Source: Marinimicrobium sp038419845 (GTDB lineage Bacteria; Pseudomonadota; Gammaproteobacteria; Pseudomonadales; Cellvibrionaceae). From it: a stretch of DNA of 64,000 nt. Position 1 is the first letter of the stretch, and every line of letters begins with the position of its first letter. The notes below the pieces were generated by a model that ran no database searches, was not told the origin of the DNA, and was given only the letters and a program-made list of their open reading frames with translations. A program made the position numbers and the translations under genes. This document shows, piece by piece, positions 39,853-49,326 of the stretch. Location of the stretch: assembly GCF_038419845.1 (NCBI RefSeq), contig NZ_JBCAQT010000001.1, positions 124,001 through 188,000 of the forward strand. The letters run 5' to 3'.

Positions 39853-41535
39853 ATGAACCCTTTTACTGTACGCTCCCTCGCAGGCGTGGCTTGCTGTGCC
39901 AGTATCGCTCTGATGCTGTCCGCCTGCAGTCAGCCCGGTGATTCTGACGCTCAAACTGCCACGACCACCGAGCCTCCCTGGATTTCCGATCTGGGCAATG
40001 GCGAGTACAAAAATCCGGTGCTCTACGCCGATTATTCCGATCCCGATGTAATCCGTGTGGATGACACTTACTACATGACCTCATCAAGCTTCAATAGTGC
40101 CCCCGGGCTGCCCTTGTTGACGTCGAAAGACATGATCAACTGGGAACTGGTGGGCCATGCGGTCCAGAATCAGGTGCCGGATGAGGTGTTCTCCGTCCCA
40201 CAGCATGGCAATGGCATCTGGGCTCCCTGCCTGCGCTACCACGATGGCAAATTCTGGATCTTCTGGGGCGATCCGGATTTTGGTATCTACCAGGTTCACG
40301 CCGAGGATTTCGAGGGCCCCTGGAGTGAACCCCATCGGGTAGTGGCCGGCGAGGGGTTGATTGATCCCACTCCCTTGTGGGATGACGACGGCAAGGCCTA
40401 TCTGCTGCACGCCTGGGCCAAGAGTCGCTCCGGCATCAACAACATCCTGACCCTGCGCCGGATGAAGCCCGATGCGTCGGGCCTGGTGGATGATGGGAAG
40501 TTGGGTGAGGGCACGACCGTGGTGGACGGCCACCAGCTGGAGGGGTATCGGACGCTGGAAGGGCCCAAGTTCTCCAAGCGCGACGGTGAGTACTATATTT
40601 TTGCTCCGGCCGGCGGTGTTGAGCCCGGTTGGCAATCGGTGTTTCGCGCCGAGCAGATCGGGGGGCCCTATGAAGACCGGATCGTACTGGCTCAGGGCGA
40701 CACCGAGGTCAACGGTCCGCACCAGGGCTCCTGGGTCCAGACACCGGAGGGCGAAGACTGGTTTTTCCACTTCCAGTCCAAAGGCACTTACGGGCGCATC
40801 GTTCACCTCCAACCCATGGAGTGGCAGGATGGCTGGCCGGTGATGGGCCAGAACCAGACGCCGGAGGGCGTGGGTGAGCCGGTCGCACGCCACCGCAAAC
40901 CGGTGACCGGCTTCCCGGTCAAGGTCCCGGCCACCACCGATGAATTTGAAAGCGAGACCCTGGGGCACCAGTGGCAGTGGAATGCCAACTGGCAGCGCGA
41001 GTGGTACTCACTCAGCGAGCGTCCGGGGCACCTTCGGTTGCATGCCTATCAGCACGACTCCACCACTGGGGAGGACAACCTCTGGTTGAATCCCGCTCTG
41101 GTGATGCAGAAGGTTCCGGCGCCCGAGTTTACGGTCACCACCAGGCTCGACATCAACACCGAGCGCGACGGTGACCGTGCCGGGCTGGTGATGTTTGGTG
41201 AAGATTATGCCTGGATCGGCCTCGAGCAACAGGGGGATCAGCACCAGCTGGTGCAGAAGACCTGCACCGATGCCCGCGCCGGCTGTGACGAGCAGACGCT
41301 GGGGCAGGTGGCGTATCCGGAAGGCGAGCCGGTTTATCTGCGCCTGCACTTCCATACCGACCAGACGGTGGATTTTGAATACAGCCCGGACGGCCAGAAC
41401 TATGAGACGCTGGGCGAGCGATTTGCCACCCGTCGCGGCCGCTGGGTGGGGGGCAAGATCGGCCTGTTCAGCGAAGGCAGTGACGAAGCCTACCTGGACG
41501 CCGACTACTTCCGGGTAACGCCTCCTGTTGAATAG
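39853..41535 (+). CDS. GH43-family lipoprotein glycosidase (xylosidase/arabinofuranosidase type)
   Basis: 560-aa predicted outer-membrane or periplasmic lipoprotein (lipobox LSAC, Cys25). The five-bladed propeller shows the GH43 acids: base Asp63 in DYSDPDVIRV, pKa-tuning Asp in LIDPTPLWDDDG, acid Glu in TLEGPKFSKRDG. SSSFNSAPGLPLLTSKDMINW is the usual substrate-pocket block. The C-terminal half (from about 350) is a beta-sandwich like the GH43 C2 domain. It probably acts on xylan or arabinan side chains; the exact sugar cannot be read. An A-rich leader precedes the ATG. It is separated from the second GH43 by about 17 kb. Confidence 0.9.
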   Translation: MNPFTVRSLAGVACCASIALMLSACSQPGDSDAQTATTTEPPWISDLGNGEYKNPVLYADYSDPDVIRVDDTYYMTSSSFNSAPGLPLLTSKDMINWELVGHAVQNQVPDEVFSVPQHGNGIWAPCLRYHDGKFWIFWGDPDFGIYQVHAEDFEGPWSEPHRVVAGEGLIDPTPLWDDDGKAYLLHAWAKSRSGINNILTLRRMKPDASGLVDDGKLGEGTTVVDGHQLEGYRTLEGPKFSKRDGEYYIFAPAGGVEPGWQSVFRAEQIGGPYEDRIVLAQGDTEVNGPHQGSWVQTPEGEDWFFHFQSKGTYGRIVHLQPMEWQDGWPVMGQNQTPEGVGEPVARHRKPVTGFPVKVPATTDEFESETLGHQWQWNANWQREWYSLSERPGHLRLHAYQHDSTTGEDNLWLNPALVMQKVPAPEFTVTTRLDINTERDGDRAGLVMFGEDYAWIGLEQQGDQHQLVQKTCTDARAGCDEQTLGQVAYPEGEPVYLRLHFHTDQTVDFEYSPDGQNYETLGERFATRRGRWVGGKIGLFSEGSDEAYLDADYFRVTPPVE

Positions 41536-41540
41536 CCCAG

Positions 41541-41567
41541 AAAGGCCACCTCCGGGTGGCCTTTTTT
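41541..41567 (+). terminator. Intrinsic terminator after GH43
   Basis: AAAGGCCACC pairs with GGTGGCCTTT around TCCG, then a T run (about six). Confidence 0.9.
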
Positions 41568-41717
41568 GTCCTATTTTCGTCCTATCAAATGATTTTGACG
41601 ACGTGAACCTGGTCATGGTCCGAGCGGCCAACTTCTGGCAAAATACCGTCGCCACGTAATTTGGCACTCTTTCCTTTAACAGGACTCTCAAAACGCCACA
41701 ACAAGGATATTATTCTG

Positions 41718-43823
41718 ATGCAGAAAGTCACAAAAATTCTCATACCGCTGGTGGTGGTTGGCGTGGTAGTCGCCGCGATCGCCGCTGGCGTTTTTACCCA
41801 GAAAGGAGCCTCATCGTCCGCCGGACTGGATGATTTCCTGACCCACATACCCGCCGACACTCCCGTGCTCATGGTCGGCCACACCTCGGCCGAGAACATC
41901 GAGTCGATGGACGCCATGCTGCGTAACATGAACCCCCAGGACCTGCAGCCGTTTTACGACCTGTTGGCCGAGAGCGAAGAGGGCTCGGGCGCGCGTCTGT
42001 TGCAGTGGTTGCTCGACGATTATATTCAGACCGGTGTGGCCGGCGGCTATGAGGGGTTGAGCGAGCGGTACGGCTTTGATTTCACCGCGCCCTACGGTAT
42101 CTATCTGAATGGCGCCGCCCCGGTGGTGCGCTTCTCGCTCAGCGAGTCCGCGCCCCTGAAATCGGTGCTGGCCGAAGCAGCCGCCGAGACCGGTGTTACC
42201 GCCGAAGAAGCGGCGCTGGGCAGTGCAACGCTCTATTCCTGGGAGCTGAGCGCAGACAAACCGGAGTTGAAGCTGGGGCTGGCCGTTGACGAAAGCTCCA
42301 TGACTCTCTCGCTGATGATGGACTCTGACAGCAACGAAGCGCGGATGCGGCGCTTTGCCCGCCAGCCCGTCGAGCAGCCGCTGGCCGGCTCCGAGCGCGT
42401 GAAAGAGCTGCGTGCCGATTACGCCGAAGCCGACCAGTTCATGGGGTTTCTGGATTTTCACCGTATTGCCGAAGCTCTGCTGCTGCCCGAGCAGAACAGC
42501 ACCGGACGCGAGCTACGCGGATGGTTCCCGGAAATGGAACAGGCAATGGGCTCGAACCTGACCGACGCCTGCCGTCAGGACTATGTGGGGCTGGCCGCCA
42601 GCATGCCGCGACTGACCATGGGTGCCGAAGCGTACTCTCTTGATAGTGATACGCTGCACCAGACACTGGGTTTCCTCTGGCAGATTGATAACGAGCCGGT
42701 GCTGTCTTCTTTGAAAAAGCTGCAGGGCTTCGTCCCCGCCTACGCCCGCGAGGCCGACGATAAACTGCTGGCTTTCGCTCTGGGCGTTGACGTCAGCCAG
42801 CTGGTGCCGGTCCTGACCGACCTCTGGACCCAGTTCACCAACGCCAGTTTCGCGTGTGCCGAGCTGAAGCAGCTGCAGCAACAGGCCCAGGCACTCAACC
42901 CGGGCATGCTTGCCATGGGGACCGCCATGTTTGAGTCCGTGCGCGGTGCCGGCGTCGCTGTGTTCGACCTTGCGCCCAGCGACCAGACTCCCATGGGACT
43001 GGATGGCTCCGTCCTGGTGAGCCTCAGCTCACAGAATCCCGCAGCCATCGCGTCCATGCTCACCTCCTTTGTTCCGCAGCTGGGCGGCCTGCAGATTCCC
43101 CAGGACGGCACCGCCGTTGAGATTCCCGACCCCATGGGGCTTGGTGGTAACTACATCGCCATCAAGGGCAAGCATCTGGTAATTTACCGGGGCGAGGCCG
43201 CCAAGGCCCAGGCCGAGGCCCTGGCGGGCGAAGCGCTGGAAGTCTCCGGTCTGTCGGCTCTGTCGCTGAACCTGAGTGAGCCCAAAGAGCTGTTTCAGTT
43301 GATTGAGCCCATGACCGCTCAATCCGCCACCGGTGGCTGTACCCCCATGTATGCCGGCCTTCTGTCGTTGACCAAATCACCCATGGTGATGACCTACAAC
43401 GAACACTTCAGTGATCGCGGATGGAAGGGCACCCTCGATATGGACATGACTCTGATCGACGTCATGGAATCGGCCACCCTGGCCGGGGATTATCAGATCG
43501 ATACCCTCGACGATGCCGACTGTCAGTGGTACACCATCGGGACTGAAACTCTGAACAGCGACGGCACGGGTCAGTTTGCCGGCGAAAATGCCAGCTTCGA
43601 CTGCGACACCTACCGGGCCGAGTTCAACTGGGAGTTGACCGGTAGCCTGATGGAGCAGACCGGTGGCACCGAAAGTGAGCGTGCCGCCTGCGACAGTGAC
43701 TGGGAAACCGCCGACTCGGACACTGAGTTTGACTGTGGTGTACTGGCTCTGGACAACACCGGTTTCTACTGCATGAGCCAGGCCGATGGCGAGATGGAGC
43801 TGTTCCGCTACATTCGCCAATAG
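41718..43823 (+). CDS. Large membrane-anchored hypothetical protein
   Basis: 701 aa with one N-terminal membrane helix (about 7-28, LIPLVVVGVVVAAIAAGVF) and a large, mostly acidic periplasmic part. FLTHIPADTPVLMVGHTSAE starts the mature region. The last 160 residues are Cys-rich (six to seven cysteines, for example DADCQWY, SFDCDTY, FDCGVL, FYCMSQ), pointing to disulfides. I do not recognise the family. Start ATG 41718 has AAGGA upstream. It is flanked by terminators on both sides, so it is a single-gene unit. Confidence 0.8.
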   Translation: MQKVTKILIPLVVVGVVVAAIAAGVFTQKGASSSAGLDDFLTHIPADTPVLMVGHTSAENIESMDAMLRNMNPQDLQPFYDLLAESEEGSGARLLQWLLDDYIQTGVAGGYEGLSERYGFDFTAPYGIYLNGAAPVVRFSLSESAPLKSVLAEAAAETGVTAEEAALGSATLYSWELSADKPELKLGLAVDESSMTLSLMMDSDSNEARMRRFARQPVEQPLAGSERVKELRADYAEADQFMGFLDFHRIAEALLLPEQNSTGRELRGWFPEMEQAMGSNLTDACRQDYVGLAASMPRLTMGAEAYSLDSDTLHQTLGFLWQIDNEPVLSSLKKLQGFVPAYAREADDKLLAFALGVDVSQLVPVLTDLWTQFTNASFACAELKQLQQQAQALNPGMLAMGTAMFESVRGAGVAVFDLAPSDQTPMGLDGSVLVSLSSQNPAAIASMLTSFVPQLGGLQIPQDGTAVEIPDPMGLGGNYIAIKGKHLVIYRGEAAKAQAEALAGEALEVSGLSALSLNLSEPKELFQLIEPMTAQSATGGCTPMYAGLLSLTKSPMVMTYNEHFSDRGWKGTLDMDMTLIDVMESATLAGDYQIDTLDDADCQWYTIGTETLNSDGTGQFAGENASFDCDTYRAEFNWELTGSLMEQTGGTESERAACDSDWETADSDTEFDCGVLALDNTGFYCMSQADGEMELFRYIRQ

Positions 43824-43867
43824 GTCAGTAAGCCAGCAGGGCAGAGACGCCTTTTGCAACGTTCGTG

Positions 43868-43904
43868 AAAAGCCGCCCCGGGAGACTGGGGCGGCTTTTT
43901 GTTT
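43868..43904 (+). terminator. Intrinsic terminator after the 701-aa protein
   Basis: AAAAGCCGCCCC (43868-43879) pairs with GGGGCGGCTTTT (43888-43899), ending in TTTTTGTTTG. Confidence 0.9.
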
Positions 43905-44012
43905 GAGGGACGAATATTGCTGATTATGGAATCTTTTGGCGCTTTTTCGGTCTCGGTTGTATGCCATTTTCGGCCCCAGGTCCCTGGTGCCAGGTAAGGA
44001 GAAGACCACTCT

Positions 44013-44732
44013 GTGATGAGCTGGATTGAAGAAAATCAGGCACTAGTAGACCTCTGCATCAGTATCGCGACGCTCCTGGTTTGGGTGATATACGCTCAGT
44101 TGCTGTTTTCCGGGTTTCGTCGCCAGCGCAGTCCAAGGCTGATCATCAATCGGGGCAAGAAAAAGGACATGAACGCCCTGTGCATCATCAGCAATATGAG
44201 TATGGAGGCGATCTATGTCGAGTACATCATCGCCGTACTGAGAACCTCACATGGCACAGTGACCATGGATGTGACGGACTTTGAGCGAGCCTACACCGAG
44301 GAGCAGAAAGACAACGACGGCAACCAGCAGAGTATAGCGGTGACGCCCAATGGCGTTCATGAGAATACCCGTCAGGGCCCACTGCTCTCGGGTGACTTTA
44401 TGCATATTGGCACCTTTAATGCTCTCGTCTGGCGCCTGGCAAAAGAAGCGGGCATTCCGATGCGAGGCTTTTGTCCCGAGAACGACATCAAGCTGAAATG
44501 TCTGACGATTCAGGTTATCGCCCTCTATGGGCCGGACTCTCGGCCAATCAGCGCCAGCCGTGGCTTTGATATCAACAGCGACGAGGAAGTGGGCACTCTG
44601 ACGCCCGCCTCCTGGCAGACTCACCAGGGTGTATCGTTCCTCCATCGTCGCCGGCTCTGCAGACTGGTTGATGAAATGAACGAAACCAACTTTTCATCGA
44701 GCTCCACGATCGCTCCGCAGGAGAATCAGTGA
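44013..44732 (+). CDS. Hypothetical protein with one membrane helix
   Basis: 239 aa. One hydrophobic segment near the N terminus (about 10-32, LVDLCISIATLLVWVIYAQLLF), then a basic patch and a soluble cytoplasmic-looking part starting RSPRLIINRGKKKDM. No family recognised. AAGGAG lies upstream; the start is GTG 44013 or ATG 44016. Convergent with the TPR gene. Confidence 0.7.
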   Translation: MMSWIEENQALVDLCISIATLLVWVIYAQLLFSGFRRQRSPRLIINRGKKKDMNALCIISNMSMEAIYVEYIIAVLRTSHGTVTMDVTDFERAYTEEQKDNDGNQQSIAVTPNGVHENTRQGPLLSGDFMHIGTFNALVWRLAKEAGIPMRGFCPENDIKLKCLTIQVIALYGPDSRPISASRGFDINSDEEVGTLTPASWQTHQGVSFLHRRRLCRLVDEMNETNFSSSSTIAPQENQ

Positions 44733-44793
44733 TCACAGGTAAGAGCTCAGAGTGGGATCCCTCCCACCCGTTCGGTTCAGGTTACAAGTCGGT

Positions 44794-46440
44794 CTACAGT
44801 CGATGTTCGCCTGTGGATAGCGCCGATCTCGCTTGTTTGTCGCTTACAGCGTGCCGCTCATCGTCCGGAGCGACGTCGCGCAGACGCTCCCTCCACTTGG
44901 CGGCTGACTGTTTATTACCGACAGCCTGGGCCGCCCTTACGGCGCCACTGAGGGTGTTGTAGCGTTTCGGCCAGGTTTGGTCGGAACGCTCATAGGCCGC
45001 CAGAGCTTCTTCCGGGCGATCGAGCGCGAGCAGCAGATCGCCGAGTGCTTCATGGGGCGGGAGTAGGGCGCCCGGCGTGACCGGGTGTTTTTCGACCGTG
45101 GCTTCCAGCTCCCCGGCCGCGCGCATCCGGGCAAGGGCGCGCTCGGGCTTGTCCTCGGCCTGGGCGATCCAGCCGGAGAGTATCAGCCGGTCGACTTCAA
45201 GGTAGGTGGAAAAGCGCCGGTCGGCGGCGGATGTAGCACTCTCACTCAACGTTGCCAACCGCTGCTCCGCCTCGCGGGCAGCCGCCAGATCCCCGGTGTG
45301 CACTGCACCCAGTCCGCGTGCGAACCAGCTGACCCCTTCCGGCCAGTAAAAAGCATCCCAACCGATGTAGTCGGGCACACGCGTCTTTATCTCCGCGGCC
45401 GCTTGCCAGTCCCGGGCTTCGACGGCCAGGCGCGCCGGTATGGAAGCCAGGTGAAAGGCGCCGGGAAAGTTGGCCTGGTGCGGGCCGTTGGCCTGGGCGG
45501 ATTGCCAGACCTCGTGCGCTGCCGTGTCCTCTCCGCGCTGCAGGTGACCATAAACGAGATAGTCCAGTGCGTGGATATAATGAAACGAGGTCGCCCCTTC
45601 ACTTTTGTGGTCGATTGCGGATTGGGCCGAACGCTCGTTCCATTCAATGACGCTTGGCCAGTCGCCCAGACGAACGTAGATGTGTGAGGGCATGTGTAGG
45701 GCGTGGGGGACCTTGGGCGCGATCTGGCCATAGGACTCCACGATTTCAAGGGCGTTGTCGGCACGGCCGTCGGCATCGGTGGCGTGGATGCTGTAGTGCA
45801 CTGCACCGGGATGTCGGGGTTCCTCATCCCAGACGGCGCGCAGCACCGACTCGGCTTCATCGTGCAGGGCCTGCCGGTCATCGGATTCCAGTGCCAGCGC
45901 CAGGCGAGAGAGGGCATACAGCGAGGCGATATCGGGATCATCGGGGAACGACTCGTAGGCACTGTCCATGCCCTCAATCCAGCCCGCCAGACGCGGCTGA
46001 AGCCGGTCGGTGTCGGGCCCATAAAAGGCTGCAGTAGCCCGAATCAATGACTGCTCGCGCTCATTGTCAGCCAGCTCTTCCGCCCGCTTGATCGCCTCGC
46101 GGCCGCGAGTAATTTCCTCTGAGCTGGGCAGGGTGCCCCACAGCGGTTGAAACAGCGTGGTCGCCACGCCCCAGTGGGCCATGGCACAGTCGGGAGCGGA
46201 GCGCGCCACGTCCTCATAAGCGGCGCGTGCCTGGACATACATCATATGGTGCATCAGCCCCAGGGCCCGGTCGAATTCGGCGCGTACCGATTCATCGCAG
46301 TTGGCACGGAAGTCCACCTCGCCTACTGAGTCGTCGGCGCTGACCGGCTGGTCATCGTGCATCGTGTGTTGCGCCATTGCGGGCGCCGTCATCATCAGGG
46401 AAGTAAAAAACAGGAACAGCAAACGAATGAGGGTATTCAT
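44794..46440 (-). CDS. Secreted tetratricopeptide-repeat protein
   Basis: 548 aa. Signal peptide MNTLIRLLFLFFTSLMMTAPAMA, then TPR-type helices throughout (for example AHWGVATTLFQPLWGTLPSSEE and PHALHMPSHIYVRLGDWPSVIEW). CDESVRAEFDRALGLMHHMMYVQA near the N terminus is common in uncharacterised TPR proteins of this type. Likely a periplasmic binding scaffold. Function unknown. AAGGAG precedes ATG 46440. A 17-base sequence upstream is shared with the LOV-GGDEF-EAL gene. Confidence 0.85.
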   Translation of the reverse strand: MNTLIRLLFLFFTSLMMTAPAMAQHTMHDDQPVSADDSVGEVDFRANCDESVRAEFDRALGLMHHMMYVQARAAYEDVARSAPDCAMAHWGVATTLFQPLWGTLPSSEEITRGREAIKRAEELADNEREQSLIRATAAFYGPDTDRLQPRLAGWIEGMDSAYESFPDDPDIASLYALSRLALALESDDRQALHDEAESVLRAVWDEEPRHPGAVHYSIHATDADGRADNALEIVESYGQIAPKVPHALHMPSHIYVRLGDWPSVIEWNERSAQSAIDHKSEGATSFHYIHALDYLVYGHLQRGEDTAAHEVWQSAQANGPHQANFPGAFHLASIPARLAVEARDWQAAAEIKTRVPDYIGWDAFYWPEGVSWFARGLGAVHTGDLAAAREAEQRLATLSESATSAADRRFSTYLEVDRLILSGWIAQAEDKPERALARMRAAGELEATVEKHPVTPGALLPPHEALGDLLLALDRPEEALAAYERSDQTWPKRYNTLSGAVRAAQAVGNKQSAAKWRERLRDVAPDDERHAVSDKQARSALSTGEHRL

Positions 46441-46547
46441 GGCAAAACTCCTTCTTACAGTTGTTGAAAGGATTCGCCCGTCATGCGCCGATCGGCCACT
46501 ACAACACGCCGCTATCGGCAATCCCTGCATGCGAACTTGTACACACC

Positions 46548-46564
46548 TGAAACTACTCCGATTT
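46548..46564. repeat. Shared 17-base element upstream of the TPR gene
   Basis: TGAAACTACTCCGATTT, 108 bases upstream of the TPR start codon. The identical sequence is at 52858-52874 upstream of the LOV-GGDEF-EAL gene, in the same orientation to the gene. Candidate regulator site. Confidence 0.7.
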
Positions 46565-46663
46565 GGGTTGAACTTCCAGTACATCAAAACGGCTCACGAC
46601 GAGATCTTGAGTGCTGAGCCTTGTTTCGGTTTTTGATGTTGGCGTTGGGCTCTACATATTCCG

Positions 46664-48148
46664 CTAGATGATGAAGTAGTCCATGAATCTGTGTACCGGG
46701 GTGGCCATCAATCCGGCAGGATCCCGGTACAGTTTCATGATGGCTCGGCAGCGGCTTGCGGGGAGGCGGCTTGCCAGGTTGGCCTGAAACTTCTGCTCCA
46801 GAAGAGGAATGCCTTCCTCGCGACGCCGGCGGTGGCCCAGCGGATACTCAATAGTCACCTCTTCGGTACTGCTCCCATCCTTGAAAAATACCTGGATGGC
46901 GTTGGCAATGGAACGCTTGTCGGGTTGATGATATTCCTCGCTGTAGCGTGGATTCTCGACCACCTCCATCCTGTCGCGCAGCCGGTCGATCTCCGGGTGG
47001 CGGGTATGAAACTCGTCCTCATAATGCTCCGCTCTCAGGCTGCCGGACACCAGTGCCACCGCGGTCATGTACTGGAGGCAATGATCCCGGTCGGCGGGGT
47101 TGGCCAGCCTGCCCTGTTTGCTGATGATGCGCAGGGCGGATTCATGGGTGGTGATGCGGATACGGTCGATGTCATCAAGCCTGTCCCGGACATTCGGGTG
47201 TAGTTCAATAGCCGCTTCCACGGCGGTTTGAGCGTGAAACTCCGCGGGGTAGCTGATCTTGAACAGAATGTTTTCCATCACGTAACTGCCGTATTCGCGC
47301 TGGAGATGGAAGCGGCGCTGCGCTTCGGGTTTGATCTGTTGATCCTGGTTGGTCTTGCTGAACAGCACATCGTAAAAACCCCATTCGGGGGCGGTCAACA
47401 CTCCGGGGATACCCATCTCCCCGCGCAGGGCGATATCCGCCAGGCGCACCGCTCGACTCGTCGCATCGCCCGCCGCCCAGCTTTTGCGTGAGCCAGCATT
47501 GGGGGCGTGGCGATAGGTGCGCAGGGGGTGGCCGTCCACCCAGGCGTGGGAAAGGGCGCTGAGCAACTGTTCCCGATTGGCGCCCATCAACTGGGCAACC
47601 ACGGCGGTAGAGGCTACCTTCACCAGCACCACATGATCGAGCCCCACGCGATTGAAGGCATTGTCCAGCGCCAGTACGCCCTGGATTTCGTGGGCCTTGA
47701 TCATGGCTTCGAGCACGGCGGCCATGGTGAGCGGCGTCTCACCGCGCGCGAGCTGCCGCTGTGACAGATGGTCGGCGACCGCGAGAATGCCGCCCAGGTT
47801 GTCGGAGGGATGGCCCCACTCGGCCGCCAGCCAGGTGTCGTTGTAGTCCAGCCAGCGGATCAGTGTCCCCAGATCCCAGGCGGCCTTGACCGGATCGAGA
47901 CGGAACTGGGTCCCCGGCACGCGCGCTCCATGGGGGACCTGAGTGCCTTCCACCAGCGGACCCAGATGTTTGGTGCATTCCGGAAAGCGCAGTGCCAGTA
48001 AACCACAACCGAGGCTGTCCATCAGACAGTGGCGGGCGGTGCTCCAGGCCTCCTTGCGGGTGATCCGGTAGTCGAGCACGTAGTCGGCGATGTCCTGCAG
48101 TACCGTGTCGTAGTCTGGCCGATGGTGGGTATTGGCATCGGGAGTCAT
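46664..48148 (-). CDS. prpD: 2-methylcitrate dehydratase (PrpD, MmgE/PrpD family)
   Basis: Dehydrates 2-methylcitrate to 2-methyl-cis-aconitate in propionate breakdown. WLDYNDTWLAAEWGHPSDNL is the family signature near the active site, and HCLMDSLGCGLLAL is also conserved. 494 aa is normal. Start MTPDANTHHRPDYDT (48148). Last gene of prpB-prpC-prpD on the minus strand, 22 bases after prpC. Confidence 0.95.
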   Translation of the reverse strand: MTPDANTHHRPDYDTVLQDIADYVLDYRITRKEAWSTARHCLMDSLGCGLLALRFPECTKHLGPLVEGTQVPHGARVPGTQFRLDPVKAAWDLGTLIRWLDYNDTWLAAEWGHPSDNLGGILAVADHLSQRQLARGETPLTMAAVLEAMIKAHEIQGVLALDNAFNRVGLDHVVLVKVASTAVVAQLMGANREQLLSALSHAWVDGHPLRTYRHAPNAGSRKSWAAGDATSRAVRLADIALRGEMGIPGVLTAPEWGFYDVLFSKTNQDQQIKPEAQRRFHLQREYGSYVMENILFKISYPAEFHAQTAVEAAIELHPNVRDRLDDIDRIRITTHESALRIISKQGRLANPADRDHCLQYMTAVALVSGSLRAEHYEDEFHTRHPEIDRLRDRMEVVENPRYSEEYHQPDKRSIANAIQVFFKDGSSTEEVTIEYPLGHRRRREEGIPLLEQKFQANLASRLPASRCRAIMKLYRDPAGLMATPVHRFMDYFII

Positions 48149-48170
48149 GCGCTCTCCTTTCCGCGCGCCA

Positions 48171-49301
48171 TCAACGGCGTTCGTCAACCGGCGTGAAGGT
48201 TCTCGGCTCTGGCCCCGTGTATTGCGCTCTTGGGCGAATGATACGGTTATGGTCGCGCTGCTCCTTGATATGGGCGGTCCAGCCGCTGGTTCTCGCCATC
48301 ACGAAAATGGGCGTGAACAATGGAGTAGGAATGCCCAGACTATGATAGGCCGGCGCGTGATAAAAGTCGGCATTGGGAAACAGGGCCTTCTCGCGCCACA
48401 TGACGGTCTCACAGCGTTCGGCAATATCGAACAGGGCCTGATCGTCGGGACGCCCTTGCGCCAGGGTTTTGGCCCAGGCTTTTATGATGGCGTTGCGCGG
48501 GTCGCTGGTCTCATAGACGGCGTGACCGAAACCCATGATTTTTTCCTTGGCGGCCAGTTTCTCAAGCAACTGCTGTTCGGCGTCGTCCGGGTCCTCGAAG
48601 GACTCAATCAGGGCCATGACCGCCTCGTTGGCGCCACCATGCAGTGGGCCACGAAGCGTACTGATGGCGGCGGTCACCGCGCTGTAGATATCGGTCAGCG
48701 TACTGGCGGCCACGCGGGCGGCGAAGGTCGAGGCGTTGAATTCGTGCTCAGCGTACAGAATCAGCGACGCCTGCATCACCTTCACTGAAGTGGGGTCCGG
48801 TGTCTGCTGATGCAATAAGGTCAGGTAGTGTTCGGCAATGCTGTCGGCGGCCGAATGGAGATCGATACTGCGGTCGAAATGCGAGTAGTGATACCAGTAA
48901 CAGATAATAGTGGGGAGGGCGGCCAGCATGCGCTCGATCGACTCGTCCTGGTGCTCGAAATCCGGTTCCGGTTCCAGGACTCCCAGCATGGAACAACCGG
49001 TGCGCATTACTTCCATGGGGTGCGCCGTGGCGGGTATATGTTCGAGCGTGTCGAGCAGCGCCCGGGGCAGCTCCCGCTTTTGCGCCAGTCGGGAATGGTA
49101 GTCTTCCAGCTCGGAGCGGGTGGGCAGGCCGCCGTATTGCAACAGATACGCCACTTCCTCAAAGCTGGCCTGCTCGGCCAGAGCCTGGATGTCGTAACCC
49201 CGGTAGGTAAGCCCGCTGGCATCCTCACCGACGGTGCACAACGCGGTTTCACCGGCTACCTGACCTCTGAGGCCGGCGCCACCTTCAGTATGCTTGACCA
49301 T
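48171..49301 (-). CDS. prpC: 2-methylcitrate synthase
   Basis: Condenses propionyl-CoA with oxaloacetate. Citrate-synthase family residues are present: LHGGANEAVMALIESFEDPD (His in the HGGANE motif) and GFGHAVYETSDPRNAIIK (catalytic His). 376 aa is the short PrpC form, unlike GltA (about 427). Its place between prpB and prpD settles the call. Start MVKHTEGGAGLRGQ at 49301; 25 bases downstream of prpB. Confidence 0.95.
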   Translation of the reverse strand: MVKHTEGGAGLRGQVAGETALCTVGEDASGLTYRGYDIQALAEQASFEEVAYLLQYGGLPTRSELEDYHSRLAQKRELPRALLDTLEHIPATAHPMEVMRTGCSMLGVLEPEPDFEHQDESIERMLAALPTIICYWYHYSHFDRSIDLHSAADSIAEHYLTLLHQQTPDPTSVKVMQASLILYAEHEFNASTFAARVAASTLTDIYSAVTAAISTLRGPLHGGANEAVMALIESFEDPDDAEQQLLEKLAAKEKIMGFGHAVYETSDPRNAIIKAWAKTLAQGRPDDQALFDIAERCETVMWREKALFPNADFYHAPAYHSLGIPTPLFTPIFVMARTSGWTAHIKEQRDHNRIIRPRAQYTGPEPRTFTPVDERR

Positions 49302-49326
49302 GTTGACCTCCCGCACTGAAAGATCG

